In this document: piece after piece, positions 1-6,334 of the stretch | Layout of the letters: every line of letters begins with the position of its first letter | How positions within the stretch are numbered: position 1 is the first letter of the stretch | The notes under the pieces: model-generated | What the model saw: the letters and a program-made list of their open reading frames with translations, nothing else | Database searches by the model: none | Told to the model about the DNA's origin: nothing | Origin: Thermodesulfovibrionales bacterium | Lineage (GTDB): Bacteria > Nitrospirota > Thermodesulfovibrionia > Thermodesulfovibrionales > UBA1546 | Direction of reading: 5' to 3' | Length of the DNA stretch: 8,383 nucleotides | NCBI GenBank assembly: GCA_919901705.1 | Contig: CAKKPR010000334.1 | Location: 1-8,383 of the forward strand | Made by a program: the position numbers and the translations under genes

Positions 1-164
1 TCATATTCCTTTATTTGATGGCAGCTTTTAGATAATGTTATTGATGAAAAAGAAGCCTGAAAGGTTTGGATGTAAATCTTTTTCGCCATGTTATCTGTCT
101 GTTGCGGGGAAGCTCTTTTTAAAATGAATTTAGAAGGTTTGACCCCCAATTAGCCCCCTCGTTC
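1..164. other. Left-edge stretch without a confirmed gene
   Basis: This stretch lies downstream of the minus-strand CapA-like gene. No plus-strand frame runs far. On the minus strand an ATG at 87-89 opens a frame that stays open to the window edge (29 codons); its first ten residues, MAKKIYIQTF, recall the N-terminus of MiaB-type methylthiotransferases, but the next residues do not continue the family's GCQMN motif. Two C5 runs (143-147 and 154-158) separated by six bases sit just after the CapA-like stop. No hairpin followed by a T-run was found, so no terminator is called. Confidence 0.4.
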
Positions 165-1811
165 TCATGTTTTTGCCCTCCTTTTAAAAAAATCTCTCCT
201 ATAAGCCTCTGCTCTCTTTCGGTCTTGAGCTAAGTCGAGGCAATATCCTCCAAGCCCTGTTCTTTTTGATTCTGGCTCGATTATCCCGGCCATATCAAAG
301 TTAAAGTTTCCGTGTTTGTATGATACGACCATTCTGCTTCCATCCGGTTTTTCACCGAGAGTTATTACTTCTTCAATGCCGTCTCCATCGACATCGCATA
401 TAGCAAAATCTAAGAAGGGAAGCCCAAGCCTTGTACCGAACCAGACAGGGTATATCCCTCGCTTGGACCTCCCATACACGTAGAGCCTGTTTGCGATGGT
501 TTTGTCGAACCGGGTTGTCTTATTCACACCGACACAAAGTTTCCGGATACTGTCGCCATCAAGGTCACATGAATAAATCCTCCATGGGTTATGCTCGGTG
601 TGAGAATCCAGATGAGGCACGCCCAGTTTGCCGGATGAGATATCACAATCCACGAACCCGAGTCTTCCATCTTTTTTCCCTCTCAATATGAAATATATTG
701 TGCTTCCCTGTGAGTCTGAGATAAAGGCCGCGTCCGTGATTGACTGAGATTTAAACGGTATGGTAATAGAATCTACCTTGTTGCCCTGAAGGTCTTCGGT
801 ACTTATCTTGTTGCGATAGACAACCAACTTAAAGCCTCCGGTATTGTATTCCTTTATAGGAAACTGAAATGACTGAAGACCGTTTCCATTTATATTAGCG
901 CTTCTTAGTCTTGCGTTAATTTGCCTTGTCTCTTTTCCCCCTGCCTGTACAGGACCTTTCCCACTGTCAATAAGGGGAATGAAATGTGGTGAAACAATGC
1001 GGCCCTTTTCGATCTTACATTTAAATAGAGCTGTTTTTGATTGTTCGTCGGCGCGGTTATCAAAGAGAAAGTTCCCAAGGCTATATATTATCAAACCATC
1101 TTTATAACGCTCTGTCTCCTGCAAGACATGAGGGTGGTGGCCAATGACAAGAGTCGCGCCCGAATCAACGGCGACGTGCGCAAGTGCGCGCTGTTTTTCA
1201 TCCGGTTTTGTTTCAAGTTCTCTGCCCCAGTGAAAAGATACTATTACCACGTCAACAAGGTCTCTGATGGATTCCACGTCTGCTTTAACAGAGGATGGAT
1301 CTGCAAGGGCCAATCTTTGGCAGGTCGAAGGAGACGCATTCAACACATCAGTGTATGCAAGGATAGCAACCCTTACGCCCTTTTTTTCTATAAACAGAGG
1401 CTTTCCCAAGGTGCCTGCATATTTTATGGAGGCTCCGTCAAGGGCTGAAAGGGTTTCTTCAAAGCCTTCCGGACCGAAATCGCATGTGTGATTGTTTGCA
1501 ACGACTGCAACATTGAAGCCTGACTTACGAATGCCTTCGAGGAACTCCGGATTACCCCGGAACCTGTATTTAGCAGTCCCCGGACGCCATTCCGAGGAAA
1601 GGGAGGATTCAAGATTGAACATGGCAAGATCGTTTTTTTGTATAAGACCGGCAACATGTCTCAGGGGCCAATAAGGGTCGTTCGACTCAATGGCGCGTCT
1701 AATCCCTCTGTCGAGGAGCACGTCTCCTGCAGCAACAAAATCAAGGGCAAGGACGTTAGTGGCAAGCAACAACAAACAAAGCGCACTAACGAGACCTTGT
1801 TGAAAAATCAT
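165..1811 (-). CDS. Exported CapA-family metallophosphatase-like protein with C-terminal FG-GAP/VCBS-like region
   Basis: The protein has 548 residues from the chosen ATG. Residues 1-22 form a Sec signal peptide (hydrophobic LVSALCLLLLA core, then NVLA). Residues about 23-255 match the CapA/PGA_cap calcineurin-like fold: AAGD (D30), NLE (N66-E68), ANNH (N106-H108), SFHWG (H193), GHHPH (224-227) and SLGNFLFD (243-250). Most likely metal ligands are among these Asp, Asn and His residues. CapA proteins are linked to poly-gamma-glutamate capsule formation or release, but many family members have no known substrate. The C-terminal region carries two calcium-loop motifs, DLDGDS (415-420) and DVDGDGIEE (472-480), as in FG-GAP/VCBS or propeller proteins. 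An upstream in-frame ATG at 1865 would add 18 polar residues before the signal peptide and overlap the previous gene, so it was not chosen. The start lies 14 bases after the DUF3160 gene; a GAGG overlapping that gene's stop suggests translational coupling. The family call is firm; the substrate is unknown. Confidence 0.88.
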   Translation of the reverse strand: MIFQQGLVSALCLLLLATNVLALDFVAAGDVLLDRGIRRAIESNDPYWPLRHVAGLIQKNDLAMFNLESSLSSEWRPGTAKYRFRGNPEFLEGIRKSGFNVAVVANNHTCDFGPEGFEETLSALDGASIKYAGTLGKPLFIEKKGVRVAILAYTDVLNASPSTCQRLALADPSSVKADVESIRDLVDVVIVSFHWGRELETKPDEKQRALAHVAVDSGATLVIGHHPHVLQETERYKDGLIIYSLGNFLFDNRADEQSKTALFKCKIEKGRIVSPHFIPLIDSGKGPVQAGGKETRQINARLRSANINGNGLQSFQFPIKEYNTGGFKLVVYRNKISTEDLQGNKVDSITIPFKSQSITDAAFISDSQGSTIYFILRGKKDGRLGFVDCDISSGKLGVPHLDSHTEHNPWRIYSCDLDGDSIRKLCVGVNKTTRFDKTIANRLYVYGRSKRGIYPVWFGTRLGLPFLDFAICDVDGDGIEEVITLGEKPDGSRMVVSYKHGNFNFDMAGIIEPESKRTGLGGYCLDLAQDRKRAEAYRRDFFKRRAKT

Positions 1812-1825
1812 GATGCTATAAGGCC

Positions 1826-4345
1826 TCAATAAGATATCAGCTTCCAGCCGGGGGTATCGGACCATTTTTCTCTGTAGGAATCAGCGGGTCGTGCTGCCGG
1901 AAAGGCTGAGGAAAAAATGCTTGTCCATTCCGGGGATAGCGGAATGTTTTTCCCGCTGATAAGAATATCCTGCCATTTTTCGTCTGTGAGCCTGTTTGAC
2001 GCAGGCTGACGGAATTCGTAATAGGTGAACACGGCGCCGCGCATGAGCCTGTATGAGCCTCCTTCCTCAACTGCCACGTAGATCTCGTTTGCCCAGCCTA
2101 CTCCCTCCTCAAGCACATTGTGTGCACCCATATAATATGCCGTATGTACGTCGGCAATCAGTGGAATGCGTTTTTCATAATCACTTAACTCGCTCCAAAA
2201 CCAATCAATTCTATTGATCCATTCGAAACTGAGTGGATCTGGCCCCTTGTCATTATGGGCCATTAACAATATCCGCAGGGTCAGGCGTTCAAGCTCTCCG
2301 CCAAAACCCATTATCCGGGCATATTCTTTGGCAGTCCTTTCTGTACCACCGTTTTCTTTATCTACAACGCTCTTTAAAAACAAGGCTATTTCTTTAAAGG
2401 TAGAGAAATTATCTTGCATGCCTTTTTCCATGAAGCCGCTTGATTTAAGGACACTTGCAGATAAGTCAATAGTCGTAATAAGCCTTTTAAAGAACTCCGC
2501 ATTCGGTTCAACATATCCCTTTGGAGGCTCCGGGAACCACACCCAATGATCTTCTCCTCCTTCGCCGGACTCTGCGGCAATCATCGACTGCTTTGCGTAA
2601 AGTATTGTGTTATGCCTTAGCTCGGTCCAGCTTGCAAGCGAAGTGTTCAGAGACTTTGCCTCCCATCCCCTGCCTTTGAGAAAAAATTGTATGTTTCCAT
2701 CTCTATGCGCCTCAAACAGGGTCTTTAAGGACCAGAGCCATGACATATAAAGGTTCTTCTTCCATTCGGCCTCGTCAATACGGCTGAATTCAGATTTTAG
2801 CTTTTCGAGCTCCTTCGGATATTCAGGAAAGCCTCTTTGCCAGTCTGCTTTGTAGTCGTTGAGCATGAGGGATTCAGCCATGCGGTTTCCCAAAACAGCC
2901 ATTACGTCAAGCCCTTTTGGAAAGAGACGGGAATCGGCTTCGCTGGTGATATTTGCTTTTACGAGCCGTTGCATTATCTCAGAATCCGGGATATACCTCT
3001 GTCCCATAAGCCTGAATATCGGCCCTTGCTCTCTCTCTTTGTCGCTGACATCAACATAAACGTGCCTGATCTTAGTTTTTGATTTATATTTATCCTTGGC
3101 AAGACCCATGAATATTCTTAATTTCTCTTTGTCGGAATAATTGCTTTCTTTGCCGAAGGCCTCTCCTGCCATATTATCCAAATCCATCGGGTCGAGGTCA
3201 TCGGATTCACCTGAATAAAAAGCTGTTATGTTACTAATGCCGCGCCAGAGGTCAATTAATTTTGCTTCAAAAAGTATGTCCTTGACCATCAGGGCCGTTA
3301 AAGCTGTTTCTTCAAAACCCTCTCTTATATGAAGCGGATAAAGACCGTACCACAGTGATGCTTTAAAGTAAGACTTAAGAGCGTCGGATCTCGTATAGTG
3401 GCCGCGGGGAACAAATTGCGTGTAATCAACCCAAAGGTCTTTTTTGTCAGGGTCTTTGTATGCGGCGTTGTCAGCCGCAAGTATCTCGGGAGGTGAAAAT
3501 GAAGCGTGAGCCTCAATCGATGCAAGCTCTTTGCCGACGATGCCTTTTATGTCATTATGAAGTTTCTTGCGGTCACCGGTCAGGAGGACATAAGGGACGG
3601 AGAAATATGCAAGGGCCTCCCTGGCCACTTTCTTTTTTAACAGGTCAGTCCCGCTCGTTTCATATCTCTTCCTTGCGGTCTTCATCGCTGCTTCTGTGAG
3701 CTTCAGAAGGTCGGCCCGAAGCCTGCGCTCCTCTACCTGTCTTAAGGTATTGTCGAAGAGGATAGAGTATACCTGAAGGAGACTGTCGGTTGTGATAAAG
3801 CTCGGAACCTTGTCGTAGTCGTTCTTTTCATAAACATGATATAGCTGTTCGTGTTTTGCAGGTGTAACGACGAAGCCGTTTGTCTTGATAAGCTTCATCT
3901 GGTCTTCGTTAAAGGCGCCGTATTGAAAAAGGTTAACGATACAGCCTTCGTCCAGCAATGGATGAGGGCTTTCGGATATGCAAGCGGTCTTAAGTTCGTT
4001 TATCCTTTTGTTGATGAGATCAATATTTCTAATCTCATCCTGAGTCAGTCTTGATGAGTCTGCATAATCTCTGTCCGGCATGAAGCCTTTTTTGAGGAAA
4101 TAGGCGTGCAGTTCATAGGTTCTGAATGCCTTGCCGTGCCGGGCATATACCTCGTTTTTCAGGAGCCATAAGTCCCTCAGCGACAGACCGTCGAGCATGG
4201 AAGACGCAAGAGGTTTCTTAGTATCAATGGTATTTACGGATATTTGTTCGGGTAGTACCTTCGCTACACACTCCAATGGCTGAACAGCCGATAAAATAAA
4301 CGCACTGGCAAGGATTAGAAATGAAAGTCTCAATCGAAAGAACAT
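1826..4345 (-). CDS. Exported YARHG-domain and DUF3160 protein
   Basis: The protein has 839 residues. Residues 1-28 are a signal peptide (basic start, hydrophobic FLILASAFILSAV). Cys26 is preceded by Glu, so this is not a convincing lipobox; a soluble periplasmic or exported protein is more likely. Residues about 54-115 form a YARHG domain: the segment NEVYARHGKAF (64-74), then an F/Y-rich helix, then LTQDEIRNID. The rest fits DUF3160: a KVPSFITTDSLLQVY segment in the first third, GGEDHWVWFPEPPKGYVEPN near residue 600, and near the C-terminus IADVHTAYY, VLEEGVGWANEIYV, and FTYYEFRQP followed by RLTDEKW. DUF3160 has no established activity; its Asp, His, Glu and Trp conservation hints at a ligand- or metal-binding site, which is inference. 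The ATG has a strong Shine-Dalgarno, AAGGGGG at 4350-4356, four bases upstream. It is the first gene of a two-gene minus-strand operon with the CapA-like gene, which implies a shared envelope role. Confidence 0.88.
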   Translation of the reverse strand: MFFRLRLSFLILASAFILSAVQPLECVAKVLPEQISVNTIDTKKPLASSMLDGLSLRDLWLLKNEVYARHGKAFRTYELHAYFLKKGFMPDRDYADSSRLTQDEIRNIDLINKRINELKTACISESPHPLLDEGCIVNLFQYGAFNEDQMKLIKTNGFVVTPAKHEQLYHVYEKNDYDKVPSFITTDSLLQVYSILFDNTLRQVEERRLRADLLKLTEAAMKTARKRYETSGTDLLKKKVAREALAYFSVPYVLLTGDRKKLHNDIKGIVGKELASIEAHASFSPPEILAADNAAYKDPDKKDLWVDYTQFVPRGHYTRSDALKSYFKASLWYGLYPLHIREGFEETALTALMVKDILFEAKLIDLWRGISNITAFYSGESDDLDPMDLDNMAGEAFGKESNYSDKEKLRIFMGLAKDKYKSKTKIRHVYVDVSDKEREQGPIFRLMGQRYIPDSEIMQRLVKANITSEADSRLFPKGLDVMAVLGNRMAESLMLNDYKADWQRGFPEYPKELEKLKSEFSRIDEAEWKKNLYMSWLWSLKTLFEAHRDGNIQFFLKGRGWEAKSLNTSLASWTELRHNTILYAKQSMIAAESGEGGEDHWVWFPEPPKGYVEPNAEFFKRLITTIDLSASVLKSSGFMEKGMQDNFSTFKEIALFLKSVVDKENGGTERTAKEYARIMGFGGELERLTLRILLMAHNDKGPDPLSFEWINRIDWFWSELSDYEKRIPLIADVHTAYYMGAHNVLEEGVGWANEIYVAVEEGGSYRLMRGAVFTYYEFRQPASNRLTDEKWQDILISGKNIPLSPEWTSIFSSAFPAARPADSYREKWSDTPGWKLISY

Positions 4346-4373
4346 ATTTCCCCCTTATAAATCAACAAAATTA

Positions 4374-4402
4374 ATAATAAATTTTGCGTTTGCTCTCGGC
4401 AA
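4374..4402 (-). promoter_or_regulatory. Predicted sigma70-type promoter of the DUF3160-CapA operon
   Basis: Read on the minus strand, TTGCCG (4397-4402; 4 of 6 consensus bases) is followed after exactly 17 bases by TATTAT (4374-4379; 5 of 6). Transcription would start near 4367, giving a leader of about 22 bases containing the AAGGGGG ribosome site. The region is AT-rich and lies between divergent genes, as expected of a promoter. This is a consensus match only. Confidence 0.5.
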
Positions 4403-4478
4403 TAATCTCTTTATTTGTGCAATTTTTTGCTAACCGAGCTTGAGGTCAAATACTATCAAACAGCTTTCGATTATGTCA

Positions 4479-4503
4479 ACCCGGTTAGAAAGTCAGGCCG
4501 GGT
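4479..4503. repeat. Short GC-rich inverted repeat in the divergent intergenic region
   Basis: ACCCGG (4479-4484) and CCGGGT (4498-4503) are perfect reverse complements around a 13-base spacer. It sits between the two divergent promoters, upstream of the toxin-antitoxin -10 box, and could be an operator half-site pair or a small hairpin. A GGTCAAA heptamer occurs at its right edge (4501-4507) and again at 4444-4450. No regulator can be named. Confidence 0.3.
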
Positions 4504-4534
4504 CAAAACAAATCTATTGCTGTTCTGTATCCCA

Positions 4535-4547
4535 ATTGTGCTACAAT
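4535..4547 (+). promoter_or_regulatory. Extended -10 promoter overlapped by RelB-like operator palindrome
   Basis: TGCTACAAT (4539-4547) is an extended -10 element (TGn plus TACAAT, 5 of 6). A weak -35-like TTGCTG lies at 4517-4522, with a 19-base spacer. The -10 lies inside a perfect inverted repeat, ATTGT-GCT-ACAAT (4535-4547). The E. coli relBE operator is built on TTGT...ACAA half-sites, so binding by the antitoxin or the toxin-antitoxin complex here would block RNA polymerase directly, the usual autorepression of such modules. Predicted transcription start is about 4554, too close to the ATG at 4557 for normal initiation, which supports the start at 4575. Confidence 0.55.
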
Positions 4548-4560
4548 AGTTCATAAATGC

Positions 4561-4568
4561 AGAGGAGG
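4561..4568 (+). promoter_or_regulatory. Shine-Dalgarno site that fixes the antitoxin start
   Basis: AGAGGAGG ends six bases before the ATG at 4575. It lies downstream of the alternative ATG at 4557, so it can serve only the inner start. The residues encoded between the two ATGs (MQRRFG) are simply the translated ribosome site. Confidence 0.8.
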
Positions 4569-4574
4569 TTTGGT

Positions 4575-4835
4575 ATGACAAAGACTGCGATGATAAGGAC
4601 AAGGATAACGCCTGATTTGAAAACAGAGGGCGAAAAAATACTTAAGAAGCTGGGATTAACCACAACCGAGGCTGTAATTCTTTTTTTCTCCCAGATAAAA
4701 CTACAGAAGGGCCTGCCTTTTGATGTGAAGATACCTAATAGAACCACTCTTAAGGCAATGAAGGACGCCGAGGAAGGCAAAGGGCTTCACAGCTATAAGA
4801 GCCTTGATGATTTTTTTAAGAAAATGGGTGTGTAG
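4575..4835 (+). CDS. RelB/DinJ-family antitoxin
   Basis: The protein has 86 residues. The N-terminal part, with MIRTRITPDLK followed by two helices (EGEKILKKLGL and TTTEAVILFFSQI), fits the ribbon-helix-helix DNA-binding domain of RelB/DinJ antitoxins, and KGLPFDVKIPN is the family's typical link segment. The rest (TLKAMKDAEEG, then SLDDFFKKMGV) is the region that wraps around and neutralises the toxin in this family. The start at 4575 is chosen over 4557 because of the AGAGGAGG site at 4561-4568. The stop overlaps the toxin's GTG by one base (TAGTG), so translation is coupled. A TTGT/ACAA palindrome over the -10 box fits autorepression. The family call rests on motif and context. Confidence 0.9.
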   Translation: MTKTAMIRTRITPDLKTEGEKILKKLGLTTTEAVILFFSQIKLQKGLPFDVKIPNRTTLKAMKDAEEGKGLHSYKSLDDFFKKMGV

Positions 4836-5110
4836 TGCTCAAAGTAAAAACCACAAAACAGTTTGAAAAGGACTTTAAACTGATGATAAAACAGGGCAGG
4901 GATTTAGAGAAACTAAAAGCGATAATGAAAAAGCTTACCAATCAGGAATCCCTTGATATGAGATATAAAGACCATAAATTGATAAGTAATCTTGAAGGGC
5001 ATAGGGAATGCCATATAGAACCCAACTGGCTGCTCGTTTACATGATACAACAAAGTGAAGAGACTATTGTTTTTGTAAGGACAGGAAGCCACAGCGATAT
5101 ATTTGGATAG
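4835..5110 (+). CDS. YafQ/RelE-family mRNA interferase toxin
   Basis: The protein has 91 residues and starts at GTG, overlapping the antitoxin stop by one base. YafQ-type toxins cut mRNA in the ribosomal A site. The C-terminal half is diagnostic: RYKDHKL (H47), RECHIEPNWLLVY (H60, N64, W65) and RTGSHSDIFG (H86, F90). These align with E. coli YafQ H50, H63, D67, W68, H87 and F91 at matching spacing, with two extra residues in the loop before the last strand. The D67 position is Asn here, an unusual change at a residue reported as important for YafQ activity; the toxin may be weakened or use another residue. The weak GTG start suits low toxin synthesis. A dehydrogenase gene follows after 22 bases in the same direction. 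Confidence 0.9.
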   Translation: MLKVKTTKQFEKDFKLMIKQGRDLEKLKAIMKKLTNQESLDMRYKDHKLISNLEGHRECHIEPNWLLVYMIQQSEETIVFVRTGSHSDIFG

Positions 5111-5120
5111 ATTATTTGTA

Positions 5121-5128
5121 AAGGGAGA
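5121..5128 (+). promoter_or_regulatory. Shine-Dalgarno site that fixes the dehydrogenase start
   Basis: AAGGGAGA, with core GGGAG at 5123-5127, lies five bases before the ATG at 5133. It argues against an upstream in-frame TTG at 5103, which would overlap the toxin gene and encode this site as protein. Confidence 0.75.
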
Positions 5129-5132
5129 TTTT

Positions 5133-6158
5133 ATGAAGGTAGCGATGTATTACAGGAATAATGACGTGAGAGTTGAGGAGATGCCGGTTCCGAAGATAGG
5201 GAAGGGCGAGCTTCTCGTCAAGGTTATGGCAAGCGGAATCTGCGGGAGCGATGTGATGGAGTGGTATCGGATTAAAAAGGCTCCGAGGGTTCTGGGGCAC
5301 GAGATTACAGGAGAGATAGTTGAGATAGGGGAAGAGGTTAAGAACTATAAAAAAGGCGACAGGGTCTTTGTATCCCATCATGTGCCATGCAATACATGCC
5401 ATTATTGTCTGAGCGATTATCACACAGCATGCGAAACATTACACAGGACAAACTATGACCCAGGAGGTTTTGCCGAATATCTCCGTGTGCCGGAGATTAA
5501 TGTTGACAGAGGTGTATATATCCTTTCTGAAAATATGTCATATGAAGAAGGGACGTTCATAGAGCCTCTTGCGTGTGTTCTGAGAGGGCAGAAAGTTGCG
5601 AATCTTAAACCAGGGCAGAGTGTATTGGTTATCGGAAGCGGGATGTCAGGACTTTTGCATGTAAATCTTGCGCGTGGATTAGGAGCCGGGAAGATAATCG
5701 CCACTGATATAAATGAATACCGCCTTAAAGCTGCATTAAAGTTTGGAGCAGATGCAGTTATAAACGCAAGAGAAGATGTTCCTAAGCGTGTGAAGGAATT
5801 AAATGAAGGAAGATTTGCTGATATAGTTATAGTCTGCACGGGTGTAATGCCTGCGGTTAATCAGGCATTGCAGTCTGTTGACAGCGGTGGAACAATCCTT
5901 TTCTTTGCAGTCCCGGAGCCTGGAATCAATATCTCTGTGCCAATAAATGATTTCTGGCGGAATGAGATAAAGATGATGACATCTTACGGCGCAAGCCCGG
6001 CTGACCTTTCGCTTGCAATTGAGCTTATCAAGGCTCATAGGGTGGATGTGAAGGATATGATTACCCATAAGCTCGCCATGTCTGAGGCAGGGCATGGTTT
6101 TAAGCTTGTTGCTGAAGGCGGAGAGTCCATAAAGGTTATTATCGAACCTTGGAGATAG
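5133..6158 (+). CDS. Zinc-dependent medium-chain alcohol/polyol dehydrogenase
   Basis: The protein has 341 residues, the usual length for sorbitol/threonine-dehydrogenase-like enzymes, which oxidise a secondary alcohol to a ketone with NAD(P). Likely catalytic zinc ligands are C37 (GICGSD), H56-E57 (LGHE) and E144 (EPL). The structural zinc lobe is complete: C86, C89, C92 and C100. The Rossmann fold starts with VLVIGSGMSG (164-173), and D192 at the end of the second strand (IIATD) points to NAD rather than NADP. The ATG at 5133 has a good Shine-Dalgarno and removes a 10-residue extension that would begin at a TTG inside the toxin gene. It lies 22 bases after the toxin stop with no terminator between, so read-through from the toxin-antitoxin promoter is likely. 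The substrate cannot be told from sequence: sugar alcohol, threonine-like or inositol-type are all possible. Confidence 0.9.
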   Translation: MKVAMYYRNNDVRVEEMPVPKIGKGELLVKVMASGICGSDVMEWYRIKKAPRVLGHEITGEIVEIGEEVKNYKKGDRVFVSHHVPCNTCHYCLSDYHTACETLHRTNYDPGGFAEYLRVPEINVDRGVYILSENMSYEEGTFIEPLACVLRGQKVANLKPGQSVLVIGSGMSGLLHVNLARGLGAGKIIATDINEYRLKAALKFGADAVINAREDVPKRVKELNEGRFADIVIVCTGVMPAVNQALQSVDSGGTILFFAVPEPGINISVPINDFWRNEIKMMTSYGASPADLSLAIELIKAHRVDVKDMITHKLAMSEAGHGFKLVAEGGESIKVIIEPWR

Positions 6159-6173
6159 TATTAGTGAAAAGCT

Positions 6174-6216
6174 GGAGGGAACAAATATAATGTTGAAGGC
6201 AGGGTATAGTGTTTGA
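6174..6216 (+). other. Shine-Dalgarno plus 8-codon minigene, possible remnant of a lost gene
   Basis: GGAGGGA (6174-6180) stands nine bases before an ATG (6190-6192) that opens only eight codons (MLKAGYSV) and stops at 6214-6216. The reading frame enters the left arm of the 127-bp inverted-repeat element after two codons. A well-placed ribosome site with no gene behind it, directly after the dehydrogenase, could be the start of a former third operon gene cut off by the element. Chance is the alternative. Confidence 0.3.
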
Positions 6217-6321
6217 GCGGTTTTATTTTGACGATAGTCCGCTAGTAATAATATGAAAAATAAAGAGACAAAATACCTCGGAGCGAAGCGAGAATGAGCG
6301 AAAATACTATACCCTGCCTTC
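6195..6321. repeat. 127-bp element with perfect 16-bp terminal inverted repeats
   Basis: The arms 6195-6210 and 6306-6321 are perfect reverse complements (gaaggcagggtatagt and its complement) around 95 bases with no open frame of note. The element fills most of the gap between the convergent dehydrogenase and substrate-binding-protein genes. The interior has gcgg/ccgc (6217-6220, 6239-6242) and a GAGCG-rich part (6281-6300). No target-site duplication is seen at the ends, and no T-run follows either arm as in a classic terminator. It may be a MITE- or REP-like mobile repeat, or a long bidirectional stem-loop ending both transcripts. Confidence 0.6.
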
Positions 6322-6334
6322 GCTCTGTATCTAA

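Noticed and set aside
1041..1448. Plus-strand open frame of 135 codons
   Set aside because: It is antisense to the conserved catalytic region of the CapA-like gene, has no ribosome site, and its translation (many Cys, Arg and aromatic residues) resembles no known family.
1812..1865. Longer N-terminus for the CapA-like protein
   Set aside because: The 18 extra residues are polar, would displace the signal peptide from the N-terminus, and overlap the DUF3160 gene by 40 bases.
2214..2549. Plus-strand open frame of 111 codons
   Set aside because: It lies opposite the conserved DUF3160 core and has no recognisable domain or start signal; it is a by-product of the real gene.
4557..4574. Upstream ATG as the antitoxin start
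   Set aside because: It lies about three bases after the predicted transcription start, has no ribosome site of its own, and would translate the Shine-Dalgarno sequence of the inner start.
5453..5839. Minus-strand open frame of 128 codons
   Set aside because: It runs antisense through the dehydrogenase's nucleotide-binding domain, whose motifs are clearly in the plus frame.
6195..6321. Calling the inverted repeat a standard intrinsic terminator
   Set aside because: The loop of 95 bases is too long and no T-run follows either arm; a terminator role remains possible but is not shown.
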